Assembly (NCBI GenBank): GCA_031286585.1
Contig: JAITUC010000042.1
Coordinates: 1 to 64,000, forward strand
DNA: 64,000 nt
Source: Delftia acidovorans
Lineage (GTDB): Bacteria; Pseudomonadota; Gammaproteobacteria; Burkholderiales; Burkholderiaceae_C
Direction of reading: 5' to 3'
Shown here piece after piece: positions 27,504-35,418 of the stretch (position 1 is its first letter; every line of letters begins with the position of its first letter). Under the pieces are notes generated by a model. The model was not told where the DNA came from. It ran no database searches and saw only the letters and a list, made by a program, of their open reading frames with translations. Made by a program: the position numbers and the translations under genes.

Positions 27504-28316
27504 ATGACGACCCCGTCCCACACCCCCGCGAACACCGCCCGGCGCGGCACCTGCACCCTGGTCGGCGCCGGCCCCGGCGACCCGGAGCTGCTGACCATCA
27601 AGGCCCTCAAGGCGATACAGGCTGCCACCGTGCTGCTGGTCGATGACCTGGTCAGCGACGCCATCGTGGCCCATGCCGCGCCCACGGCGCGCATCGTCTA
27701 CGTGGGCAAGCGCGGCGGCTGCAAGAGCACGCCCCAGGCCTTCATCGAAAAGCTCATGCTGAGCGCCGTGCAGGACGGCGAGACCGTGGTGCGCCTGAAG
27801 GGCGGCGACCCCTTCATCTTCGGGCGCGGCGGTGAGGAGGTGGAGCACCTGCGCGAAGCAGGCGTCGAGGTCCAGGTCATCAACGGCATCACCGCTGGCC
27901 TGGCCGGACTCACCAGCCTGGGCGCCCCGCTCACGCACCGCGACCGGGCGCACGGCGTGGTCTTCATCACGGGCCACGCCAAGCCCGGCGACAGCGGCAC
28001 CGACTGGCGCCAGCTGGCCGCCACCGCGCGCGATGCGCGGCTCACCCTGGTGATCTACATGGGCGTGAGCAGCGTGGAGCACATCCGCGCCGAGCTGCTG
28101 AACGGCCTGCCCGCGGCCACGCCCGTGGCCGTGATCCAGCACGCCAGCCTGCCCCAACAGCGCCATGCGCTGACCACGCTGGGTGCGCTGGTGGAGTGCA
28201 TTGCCGACACGGGCCTGGGCAGCCCCAGCGTCATCGTCGTTGGCGATGTGGTCCGTGGCGTGCGGGCAATGGCCGAACCTCAGACACCGCTCGCCGCTGC
28301 GGTTGCAGCCGCCTGA
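27504..28316 (+). CDS. cobA: Uroporphyrinogen-III C-methyltransferase
   Basis: 270 residues with the SUMT signatures CTLVGAGPGDPELLTIKALKAIQ, VRLKGGDPFIFGRGGEE and the SAM-binding VINGITAGLAG. It methylates uroporphyrinogen III twice to precorrin-2, the branch point to sirohaem. It lacks the CysG oxidase/ferrochelatase part. In this operon it supplies sirohaem for the assimilatory nitrite reductase that must follow NasA, though the reductase gene is not in the window. Confidence 0.94.
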   Translation: MTTPSHTPANTARRGTCTLVGAGPGDPELLTIKALKAIQAATVLLVDDLVSDAIVAHAAPTARIVYVGKRGGCKSTPQAFIEKLMLSAVQDGETVVRLKGGDPFIFGRGGEEVEHLREAGVEVQVINGITAGLAGLTSLGAPLTHRDRAHGVVFITGHAKPGDSGTDWRQLAATARDARLTLVIYMGVSSVEHIRAELLNGLPAATPVAVIQHASLPQQRHALTTLGALVECIADTGLGSPSVIVVGDVVRGVRAMAEPQTPLAAAVAAA

Positions 28317-28389
28317 GCGTCAGATTGCCGCAATCAAAAATCTATCGATCCATCAAAATCATTAGTTTTCATTAAAAATCCCCTGCTGG

Positions 28390-28421
28390 CTGCCGAAACG
28401 GCGTTTAGACCGTTTTGGCAG
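28390..28421. promoter_or_regulatory. Inverted repeat between cobA and the hybrid kinase gene
   Basis: CTGCCGAAACGG (28390-28401) and CCGTTTTGGCAG (28410-28421) form a 12-base inverted repeat with one G-T pair and an eight-base loop. It is not followed by a T run, so it may be an operator for the kinase gene 45 bases downstream rather than a terminator for cobA. The preceding 60 bases are AT-rich. Confidence 0.45.
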
Positions 28422-28465
28422 ACCGTCAGCACCGCCAGGCGGCGGTAGCGCCATCGGGGGATTCC

Positions 28466-31400
28466 ATGAAAACACCAGGCCTTACTTTCACTTCCACAGC
28501 TGCGCAGCCACGGCGCTCCGCATGGCGGCGCATGTGGTCGCCGCTGCTGGCCAGCTGCGCGCTTGGCATGGCCCTGCTCATGCCCGGCCTGGCTGGCGCC
28601 GCCGACATGGTGCTGGCCACGCGCGTCACGGCCGGTGCAAAACCCTGGCTCACGTCCACGCACCGCCAGTGGCTGCAGGCGCGCGGGCCGCTGACCGTGG
28701 GCATTTCCCTGCCCGACCATCCTCCCCTGGAAATGATCGATGGCGAGCGCTTCCAGGGCATCACGGCCGACCACCTGGGCCTGCTGTTTCCCACGCCGGT
28801 GCGCTTCAAGACCTATGGATCGCGCGTGGCCGTGCTCGATGCGCTGCGGCGAGGCGAGATCGACCTGGCCTGCGAGGGCACCGAGCTGGAGGCCGAACGC
28901 GCCGACCTGGCCCTGAGCGTGCCCTACCTGCCCAGCCAGCCCGTGCTGGTGTCGCTCTCGCATGCGCCCTTCGACGCCGGGAGCCGGGGCGCGCGGCTGG
29001 CCATGACGCCCGACCAGCTGTTGCGCTCCCAGGTTGCGGCCGCCTACCCCCTCAGCGAGCTGCTGACCTATGAAACACCCCGCCGCGCGCTGGAGGCGCT
29101 GAGCCTGGGCGAGATCGACGGCTTCGTCGGCGACACGGTCACGGTGCACTACCTGATCCAGGCCAACTACCTGCTCAACCTGCGCGTGCAGGGCTTTGCC
29201 CCGATAGAAGGCCGGGGCTTCGGCATGCTGGTGCGGCATGACGATGCGCAGTTGAAGGCCTATCTGGACCAGGCCCTGCCCACCATCACCTTGCAGCATG
29301 GCGACGACATTCTGCACAGCTGGAGCGGCAGCCGCCGTCCGCTGCTGGGAAGCGACCGCGTGGCCCTGACACCCTCTGAAAAGCGGTGGCTGGATGCCCA
29401 TCCCCGCATTCCCGTGGTGCTCAACAGCTCGCAGGGATCGCTGGGACAGCTGGATGCCGACCGCCAGGCCGAGGGCATAGGACCCGACTACCTGGACCTG
29501 ATCAGCCACCGCGCCGGCCTGCAGTTCGACTACATGACCGCACGCAACTATGCCGAACTCGATGCCATTCTGGGCTCGGGCAAGGCCCTGCTCACCCCCG
29601 TCTACACCTCGCCGCCGATTGCATCGCCCGATATCAAGCTGCTGCCGCCCTACCTGCGCAGCGCGGTGGTGGTGATGGGCCGGCCCGAGGCAAATGCGGG
29701 CACGCAGCGCGACAAGCGCATACACCACATTCAGGGCCTGGAGGGCAAGCGCGTGGCCATGGTGGCCGGCTTCTTCCTGGAGGACACGGTGCGCCGCGAG
29801 CATCCACGCATACGGCTGCAGCTGTATCCCGACCTGGCCCAGGCCCTGGCCAGCGTGGCTGCCGGCGACAGCGATGCCTTCGTCGGCAACGACTACGCAG
29901 CGCGCTATGCCAACGCCCAGCAATTGGGCAACCAGTTGCAGCTCACCGGCATCCTGGAGGACTACACCCGCCCCGTGAGCCTGGCCGTGCATGCCGCCGA
30001 GCCCGAGCTTCTGAGCATTCTGGAGAAGGCCCAGCTGTCCATCTCGCCCGAGGAAATGGCCGAAATCGTGCGCCTTTGGGCGCCACGCGATAGCGGCAGC
30101 GGCACGCGCTTCTGGCGCGAGCACCGCCAGCGCCTGCTGTTGCTGCTGGCAGCGCTGGCGCTGGCCACGGCCACCTCCCTGGTCTGGGGCTTTTGCCTGA
30201 GCCGCCAGATGCGCAGGACACGCCGTGCCGAGCGCCGTGCCGAGGCCGCCAACCGGGCCAAGAGCCTGTTCCTGTCCACCACCAGCCACGAGATACGCAC
30301 GCCGCTGAGCGCCATCATCGGCCTGCTGGAACTGGCGCAGGACCGAGAAAGGCTAGGCCTGCCCCACCGCGATACGCTGGCCGCGGCCCACAAGGCTTGC
30401 CAGGGCATGCTGCTGCTGCTGGGCAACGTGCTGGACCTGCACCGCATCGAGTCGGGCCACATCGACTCCACGCCCCAGCCCGTGGCGCTGCGGCCGCTGA
30501 TCGAGGACATGGCCCCGCTGCTGCAGGGCCTGGCGCACGGCAAGCGGCTGTCGCTGCGCACCGAAGTGGGCAGGGGCGTGGACCACAGCGTGACGGCCGA
30601 CCCGCTGCACCTCAAGCAGGTGCTGTTCAACCTGCTGAGCAATGCCATCAAGTTCACCGAACGCGGCAGCGTCACCCTGCGCGCGCAAGGCACCAGCCGC
30701 CATGACCGCCTGCTGCTGCAGATGGAGGTCGAGGACACCGGCATCGGCATTGCGCCCCAGGACCAGGCCCGGCTCTTCCAGCCCTTTTCGCAGGTGCCGG
30801 GAGCCCATCAGGCCCAGGCCTTCGGCAGCGGCCTGGGCCTGAGCATCACGCGCCGCCTGCTGGAGCACATGGGGGGGACCATCACCCTGGAGAGCGTGCC
30901 GGGCCGGGGCTCGCGCTTCACGGTCAGGTTGAGCCTGCCGCTGGTGGAGCCGGACGACAGGCCTTCGGCCGAGGAGGTATTGCCCCGGGTCATGCCCGCA
31001 CCCCTGGAGCTGCGTGCGAAGGCCGATACGGGCACCGAGCCCCTGCCCGGAGTCCCAGCCGAGCCCGGACTCAGAATCCTGGCCGTGGAAGACTATCTGT
31101 TCAATCGCGAGCTGCTCAAGAGCCAGCTCACCGCGCTGGGCCACGGCATCTCGCTGGCCGGCGATGGGCAGGAGGCCTGGGCGCGTTGCCTGGTCGAGTC
31201 CTTCGATCTCATCATCACCGACGGCCGCATGCCGATCATGGACGGCTTCGAGTTCATCCGGCGCCTGCGCCGGCGGGAAGCCGAGAACCAGCTGCGCCGC
31301 TGCCGCGTGATTGCGCTGACCGCCAGTCCCGAGGCCTCCGAGGCCCTGCGCTACCTGCGGGCCGGAGCCGACGAGGTGCTGTCCAAGCCGGCTTCCATGG

Positions 31401-31507
31401 AAGACCTCCAGCGCGTCATCGAGCAGGTGCTGGACGAGCTGCAGGACAGGGCGCACGACACCTGCAAGACACCGCCCGCCGCCCCCTCGGCGCTCAGCCC
31501 GGCCTGA
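28466..31507 (+). CDS. BvgS/EvgS-like hybrid sensor histidine kinase, no Hpt domain
   Basis: 1013 residues. A signal/anchor sequence (about residues 25-45) is followed by two periplasmic SBP_bac_3 domains (about 60-285 and 300-540) and a membrane helix near 555-577. Next come a HisKA domain with His608 (STTSHEIRTPLSAIIG), an HATPase domain (EDTGIGIAPQDQARLFQPF, FGSGLGLSITRRLLEHMGG) and a receiver with Asp919 (IITDGRMPIMDG). BvgS and EvgS have a further Hpt domain, and BvgS also a PAS domain; both are absent here. No response-regulator gene is adjacent, so the output partner is unknown. Ligands of the Venus-flytrap domains cannot be read from sequence. Confidence 0.92.
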   Translation: MKTPGLTFTSTAAQPRRSAWRRMWSPLLASCALGMALLMPGLAGAADMVLATRVTAGAKPWLTSTHRQWLQARGPLTVGISLPDHPPLEMIDGERFQGITADHLGLLFPTPVRFKTYGSRVAVLDALRRGEIDLACEGTELEAERADLALSVPYLPSQPVLVSLSHAPFDAGSRGARLAMTPDQLLRSQVAAAYPLSELLTYETPRRALEALSLGEIDGFVGDTVTVHYLIQANYLLNLRVQGFAPIEGRGFGMLVRHDDAQLKAYLDQALPTITLQHGDDILHSWSGSRRPLLGSDRVALTPSEKRWLDAHPRIPVVLNSSQGSLGQLDADRQAEGIGPDYLDLISHRAGLQFDYMTARNYAELDAILGSGKALLTPVYTSPPIASPDIKLLPPYLRSAVVVMGRPEANAGTQRDKRIHHIQGLEGKRVAMVAGFFLEDTVRREHPRIRLQLYPDLAQALASVAAGDSDAFVGNDYAARYANAQQLGNQLQLTGILEDYTRPVSLAVHAAEPELLSILEKAQLSISPEEMAEIVRLWAPRDSGSGTRFWREHRQRLLLLLAALALATATSLVWGFCLSRQMRRTRRAERRAEAANRAKSLFLSTTSHEIRTPLSAIIGLLELAQDRERLGLPHRDTLAAAHKACQGMLLLLGNVLDLHRIESGHIDSTPQPVALRPLIEDMAPLLQGLAHGKRLSLRTEVGRGVDHSVTADPLHLKQVLFNLLSNAIKFTERGSVTLRAQGTSRHDRLLLQMEVEDTGIGIAPQDQARLFQPFSQVPGAHQAQAFGSGLGLSITRRLLEHMGGTITLESVPGRGSRFTVRLSLPLVEPDDRPSAEEVLPRVMPAPLELRAKADTGTEPLPGVPAEPGLRILAVEDYLFNRELLKSQLTALGHGISLAGDGQEAWARCLVESFDLIITDGRMPIMDGFEFIRRLRRREAENQLRRCRVIALTASPEASEALRYLRAGADEVLSKPASMEDLQRVIEQVLDELQDRAHDTCKTPPAAPSALSPA

Positions 31508-31997
31508 CCGAGCTGCTGGCCGTCACGCGGCTTTGCTCGAAGCGCTGGGCCAGCTCGCGGCGCAGGTCCTTGCGGATCAGCGCGGCCTGCCAGCGGCGCT
31601 TTTCCTCGTCGGTGGACGGCACCAGCGTGGGCACGGGCGCGGGCTGCTTGTTCTCGTCCACGGCCACCATGGTGAAAAAGCAGCTGTTGACATGGCGCAC
31701 CACCTGGGTGCGGATGTCCTCGGCCACCACCTTGATGCCGATCTCCATCGACGACTTGCCCGTGTGGTTGACGCTGGCCAGGAAGGTCACCAGCTCGCCC
31801 ACGTGGATGGGCTGCAGGAACATCACCTGGTCCACGCTCAGCGTGACCACATAGCGGCCCGCGTAGCGGCTGGCACAGGCATAGGCCACCTGGTCGAGCT
31901 GCTTGAGAACGGCGCCGCCATGGACGTTGCCCGAAAAGTTCGCCATGTCGGGCGACATGAGCACGGTCATGCTCAGCTGGTGCGATGGGAAATTCAT
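31494..31997 (-). CDS. Acyl-CoA thioesterase (YciA-like hotdog fold)
   Basis: 167 residues. The hotdog core reads MSPDMANFSGNVHGGAVLKQLDQVAYACASRYAGRYVVTLSVDQVMFLQPIHVGELVTFLASVNHTGKSSMEI, a strong match to YciA/BACH acyl-CoA hydrolases, with N-x-x-G-xxHGG in the active-site loop. It hydrolyses acyl-CoA esters in the cytoplasm. Its 3' end overlaps that of the convergent hybrid kinase gene by 14 bases. A copy of the interspersed repeat begins just upstream of its start. Confidence 0.92.
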   Translation of the reverse strand: MNFPSHQLSMTVLMSPDMANFSGNVHGGAVLKQLDQVAYACASRYAGRYVVTLSVDQVMFLQPIHVGELVTFLASVNHTGKSSMEIGIKVVAEDIRTQVVRHVNSCFFTMVAVDENKQPAPVPTLVPSTDEEKRRWQAALIRKDLRRELAQRFEQSRVTASSSVRPG

Positions 31998-32011
31998 CGC
32001 TGGATTTTAGG

Positions 32012-32106
32012 TCCCCCCTGAGTCGCTGCGCGCCTTCCCCCAGAGGGGGACGACACCCTCGGTGCGGGGCGGCCCTTCCTCGGTGTCCCTGGCTTCAGGA
32101 CACGCC
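32012..32106 (+). repeat. Interspersed intergenic repeat, copy B
   Basis: CCCCCCTGAGTCGCTGCGCG, then CCTTCCCCC, AGAGGGGGACGACACC, GGTGCGGGGCGGCCC and GTCCCTGGCTTCAGGACACG. Same block order as copies A and C, with a small internal difference after CTTCCCCC. It fills the gap between the thioesterase and the flavoprotein gene. Confidence 0.82.
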
Positions 32107-32182
32107 AGTTTCACAGGGCACGCGAAGGGCTGGCACAAGTGCGCGAGAATGGGCGCCCTTTTGCCCCCCGAGTGACGTTTTT

Positions 32183-33403
32183 GTGACCTCTTCCCTCTCT
32201 TTCGACGCCATCGTCATCGGCGCCGGCGCGGCCGGCCTGTTCTGCGCGGCCCAGGCCGGACAGCGTGGCCTGTCGGTGCTGCTCCTGGACCACGCGGAGA
32301 AGGTGGCCGAGAAGATCCGCATCTCGGGCGGCGGCCGCTGCAACTTCACCAACCGCGACCTGGACGTGCGCGCGCCGCACAAGCACTTCGTGGGCGGCAA
32401 CCCGCAGTTCTGCCGCTCGGCCCTGTCGCGCTACACGCCGGCCGACTTCATCGCGCTGATGGACAGGCACGGCATTGCCCACCACGAAAAGCACAAGGGA
32501 CAGCTGTTCGCCGACCGCTCGGCCGAGGACATCATCGCCATGCTGCTGGCCGAATGCCAGGCCGGCGGCGTGCAGCGCTGGCAGCCCTGCAAGGTCGAAT
32601 CCGTCACGCATGCGGACGGCCAGTACCGCCTGCAGACCAGCCGTGGCGCCGTGCAGGCGCCCAGCCTGGTCATCGCCACGGGCGGGCTGTCCATCCCCAA
32701 GATCGGCGCCACCGACTTCGGCTACCGCCTGGCCCAGCAGTTCGGCCTGCCCCTGGTCGAGCGCATGCCAGGCCTGGTGCCGCTGACCTTCGACGGCGAC
32801 GCCTGGGCCCCTTATGCCCAGCTCGCCGGCCTGGCCCTGCCAGTCGAGATCAGCACAGGTAGCAAGAAAGAGCGCATGGCCTTCATGGAAGACCTGCTGT
32901 TCACGCACCGCGGCCTGTCGGGCCCGGCCGTGCTGCAGATCTCGAGCTACTGGAAGCCCGGCACGCCCCTGTGCATCAACCTCGCCCCCGAGGTGGACCT
33001 GCAGGACGAATTGCTCAAGGCCAAGTCGCGCTCGCGCAAGCTCATCGCCAATGAGCTGGCCCAATGGCTGCCCTCGCGCCTGGCCGATGCCTGGGTGCAA
33101 CAGGACCCCGCATGGCAGCGCCCCATCGCCGAGGCCTCGGACAAGGCCCTGAACCAGTTGGCCGAGCGCCTGTCGCGCTGGGAGATCGTGCCCACCGGCA
33201 CCGAGGGCTACAAGAAGGCCGAAGTGACGCTGGGTGGCGTGGACACGCGTGCGCTTTCGCAACAGACCATGGAATGCAAGGCCCAGCCCGGCCTGTACTG
33301 CATCGGCGAAGTGGTGGACATCACCGGCTGGCTGGGCGGATACAACTTCCAATGGGCCTGGGCCAGTGGCCACGCCTGCGCGCAGGCCCTGCCTTCCGCC
33401 TGA
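32183..33403 (+). CDS. HI0933-family FAD/NAD(P) flavoprotein (BaiN-like)
   Basis: 406 residues from a GTG start. FAD binding is shown by FDAIVIGAGAAGLFCAAQAGQRGLSVLLLD and the family motif KIRISGGGRCNFTNRD. The second nucleotide region is SLVIATGGLSIPKIGATDFGY and the C-terminal EVVDITGWLGGYNFQWAWASG is also conserved. HI0933/YhiN/BaiN-type flavoproteins are widespread; most have no assigned reaction. The start is uncertain: GTG at 32183 gives VTSSLSFDAIV, with the FAD motif at the usual distance, and no ATG lies nearer. The ribosome site is weak. Confidence 0.88.
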   Translation: MTSSLSFDAIVIGAGAAGLFCAAQAGQRGLSVLLLDHAEKVAEKIRISGGGRCNFTNRDLDVRAPHKHFVGGNPQFCRSALSRYTPADFIALMDRHGIAHHEKHKGQLFADRSAEDIIAMLLAECQAGGVQRWQPCKVESVTHADGQYRLQTSRGAVQAPSLVIATGGLSIPKIGATDFGYRLAQQFGLPLVERMPGLVPLTFDGDAWAPYAQLAGLALPVEISTGSKKERMAFMEDLLFTHRGLSGPAVLQISSYWKPGTPLCINLAPEVDLQDELLKAKSRSRKLIANELAQWLPSRLADAWVQQDPAWQRPIAEASDKALNQLAERLSRWEIVPTGTEGYKKAEVTLGGVDTRALSQQTMECKAQPGLYCIGEVVDITGWLGGYNFQWAWASGHACAQALPSA

Positions 33404-33404
33404 T

Positions 33405-33434
33405 TTGTCAGATCGCTTTCGTCTCGCGTATAAT
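33405..33434 (+). promoter_or_regulatory. Sigma-70 promoter of rpsU
   Basis: TTGTCA (33405-33410) and a perfect TATAAT (33429-33434) with an 18-base spacer. It starts inside the 3' edge of the flavoprotein gene region and predicts a transcript start near 33441, giving rpsU a leader of about 130 bases. Confidence 0.8.
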
Positions 33435-33455
33435 CGCCCGCTTTGCTGGCAATTG

Positions 33456-33490
33456 CCCCGTCGGCCAATACTAGTTAACTATTGACGGGG
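33456..33490 (+). promoter_or_regulatory. Leader hairpin upstream of rpsU
   Basis: CCCCGTC (33456-33462) pairs with GACGGGG (33484-33490), and inside it AATA with TATT, leaving a four-base GGCC bulge and a nine-base loop (CTAGTTAAC). It lies about 15 bases after the predicted transcript start and some 80 bases before the rpsU start. It may be a folded leader element; control by S21 is only a suggestion. Confidence 0.5.
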
Positions 33491-33568
33491 ACCAACCGCT
33501 GAACATGGCTCTCAGGCCCGATCTTCCCGAGAACCCGCTGTCAGCACAGATATCTGGAAATCTAGCTA

Positions 33569-33781
33569 ATGACCACCATCCGCGTAAAAGAAAACGAGCC
33601 CTATGAAGTTGCCCTGCGCCGCTTCAAGCGCACCATCGAAAAGCTCGGCCTGCTGACCGACCTGCGCGCTCGCGAGTTCTACGAGAAGCCCACTGCCGAA
33701 CGCAAGCGCAAGAAGGCTGCCGCCGTCAAGCGTCACTACAAGCGCGTTCGCAGCATGCAGCTGCCCAAGAAGCTGTACTGA
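33569..33781 (+). CDS. rpsU: 30S ribosomal protein S21
   Basis: 70 residues, full length: MTTIRVKENEPYEVALRRFKRTIEKLGL, then the basic C-terminus with KRKKAAAVKRHYKR. S21 acts in translation initiation on the 30S subunit. It has its own promoter, a structured leader and a terminator at 33815, and is followed by yqeY. The dnaG and rpoD genes that often follow in this order are absent; a LysR gene comes next instead. Confidence 0.98.
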   Translation: MTTIRVKENEPYEVALRRFKRTIEKLGLLTDLRAREFYEKPTAERKRKKAAAVKRHYKRVRSMQLPKKLY

Positions 33782-33814
33782 TCAGCTCTTGACCAGCCGG
33801 CTCTCGTCAGCCGC

Positions 33815-33856
33815 AAAACCCGCGCTCGGGACGCCAGGCGCGGGTTTTTTGTTTTT
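33815..33856 (+). terminator. Intrinsic terminator between rpsU and yqeY
   Basis: AAAACCCGCGC (33815-33825) pairs with GCGCGGGTTTT (33838-33848) around a 12-base loop, followed by TTTTTTGTTTTTG. It probably ends or reduces transcription after rpsU, leaving yqeY to partial read-through or its own promoter. Confidence 0.88.
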
Positions 33857-33903
33857 GTTTTTTGGTTTTTGTTTCCCGACGCCACTACCTCAGGAGAAAT
33901 GCC

Positions 33904-34350
33904 ATGAGCCTCAAGGCCCAGATCACCGAAGACATGAAGACCGCCATGCGCGCCAAGGACAGCGAGCGCCTGGGCACCATCCGCCTGCTGCTGGCCGCGA
34001 TGAAGCAAAAGGAAGTCGATGAGCGCGTCGAGCTCGACGATGCCGCCGTCATCGCCATCGTGGACAAGCTGATCAAGCAGCGCAAGGACAGCATTGCCGC
34101 CTTCGAGGGCGCGGGCCGCCAGGACCTGGCCGACAAGGAAAAGGCCGAAACGGCCGTGCTGACCGCCTACCTGCCCGCACGCATGTCGGCCGAGGAAGTG
34201 GCCACCGCCGTGAAGGCCATCGTGGCCGAGCTGGGAGCCTCCGGCCCCGGCGACATGGGCAAGGTCATGGGCGCGGTCAAGGCGCAGCTGGCCGGCAAGG
34301 CCGACATGGGCCAGGTGTCCGCCGCGGTGAAGGCCGCCCTGGCAGGCTGA
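33904..34350 (+). CDS. yqeY: GatB/YqeY domain protein
   Basis: 148 residues, the stand-alone YqeY form: MSLKAQITEDMKTAMRAKDSERLGTIRLLLAAMKQKEVDERVELDD, ending in the helical tail GDMGKVMGAVKAQLAGKADMGQVSAAVKAAL. The domain resembles the tRNA-binding tail of amidotransferase GatB; the exact role of the free protein is not settled. It commonly follows rpsU. The ATG has a good AGGAG site. Confidence 0.95.
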   Translation: MSLKAQITEDMKTAMRAKDSERLGTIRLLLAAMKQKEVDERVELDDAAVIAIVDKLIKQRKDSIAAFEGAGRQDLADKEKAETAVLTAYLPARMSAEEVATAVKAIVAELGASGPGDMGKVMGAVKAQLAGKADMGQVSAAVKAALAG

Positions 34351-34355
34351 GCCAT

Positions 34356-34394
34356 GGATGGCCGCCGCCTCCTTTCAGGGCGCGGCGGCCATCC
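34356..34394. terminator. Convergent hairpin between yqeY and lysR
   Basis: Perfect 13-base inverted repeat GGATGGCCGCCGC / GCGGCGGCCATCC (34356-34368 and 34382-34394) with a 13-base loop that contains the stop codon of the convergent LysR gene. There is no T run on either strand, so it is probably a bidirectional structural 3' end or Rho-assisted stop. Confidence 0.55.
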
Positions 34395-35289
34395 ACTCCT
34401 GCCTGAAATGTTCCTGCAGGAATTCCACGCACACGCGCACCTTGGCCGACAACTGCAGCCGCGTCGGGTAGACGGCCCAGACATTGGCCTCCTGCCGCCA
34501 TTCGGGCAGCAGCTGCACCAGGCGCCCGGCCTGCAGATGGGCGCCCACATCCCATAGCGAGCGCAGCGCAATGCCGCGCCCGTCCACGGCCCACTGCACC
34601 ACCATCTCGCCGTTGTTGGCCGACAGCGGCCCCGTGACCTTCACCGATTGCTCGGCCGCGCCCGCGCGCAGCCGCCACACGCCAAACGCCTGGTCGCGCT
34701 CCTTGATGGCCAGGCAGTCGTGCGCCGACAGCTCGGCCGGCGTGCGCGGCATGCCACGGCGCGCCAGGTAGGCAGGCGCCGCGCACAGCACGCGGTGGTT
34801 GTCGGCCAGCCGCCGCGCAATCAGGTGGGGCGCAATCTCGTCGCCCACGCGCACATCCAGATCGAAGCCCTCGCCCGCCACATCCACCAGCCGGTCGAAC
34901 ACATCCAGCCGCACCTGCAGCCCCGGATGGCGCTCCACCAGCCGGGACAGCGCCGGCGCGATCACATGCCGCCCGAAGCCGAAGCTGCTGCTCACCCGCA
35001 GCAGGCCGCGCGGCTCGCTGCGCGTGATGGCCACCTCCTGCATCAGCTGGTCCATGTCGTCGAGGATGCGCTGCGCCCAGTGGAATACGCGCTCGCCCTC
35101 CTCGGTCACGGCCACGCGGCGCGTGGTGCGGTGCAGCAGCTTCACGCCCAGCTCCTGCTCCAGCAGGCGGATGCGCTTGCTCACATAGGCCGGCGAGGCG
35201 CCCAATTCCTCGGCCGCAGCGGCAAAGCCGGATTTGCGGGCCACCACGGTGAAGACGCGCAGGTCTTCGGGAGCCGGTTGTTTATTCAC
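34375..35289 (-). CDS. LysR-family regulator, DmlR/TtdR-like
   Basis: 304 residues from a GTG start (VNKQPAPEDLRVFTVVARKSGFAAAAEELGASPAYVSKRIRLLEQELGVKLLHRTTRRVAVTEEG), a complete winged helix at residues 8-65. The rest is a LysR substrate-binding domain (DLDVRVGDEIAPHLIARRLADNHRVLCAAPAYLARRG). It is divergent from tartrate dehydrogenase, the classic layout for DmlR/TtdR-like activators of D-malate or tartrate use, so it likely controls that gene. The 129-base spacer is AT-rich near the lysR start; no definite LysR box could be assigned. Confidence 0.92.
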   Translation of the reverse strand: MNKQPAPEDLRVFTVVARKSGFAAAAEELGASPAYVSKRIRLLEQELGVKLLHRTTRRVAVTEEGERVFHWAQRILDDMDQLMQEVAITRSEPRGLLRVSSSFGFGRHVIAPALSRLVERHPGLQVRLDVFDRLVDVAGEGFDLDVRVGDEIAPHLIARRLADNHRVLCAAPAYLARRGMPRTPAELSAHDCLAIKERDQAFGVWRLRAGAAEQSVKVTGPLSANNGEMVVQWAVDGRGIALRSLWDVGAHLQAGRLVQLLPEWRQEANVWAVYPTRLQLSAKVRVCVEFLQEHFRQEWMAAAP

Positions 35290-35418
35290 GATCTGTAAAC
35301 AATGGAACCACAGTTGGCCGATTGTATTTAGCCCTGGCGCAGCCAACAATGCCATGCATGCGGCCGGGCCGTCAGCGGCGCCGCTCGTATTCATCCATTC
35401 GATCCAAGGACAGACACC

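Noticed and set aside
35321..35350. ATTGT-N20-ACAAT as a LysR box before the tartrate dehydrogenase gene
   Set aside because: The arms are only five bases and the spacing is about twice that of a T-N11-A LysR box.
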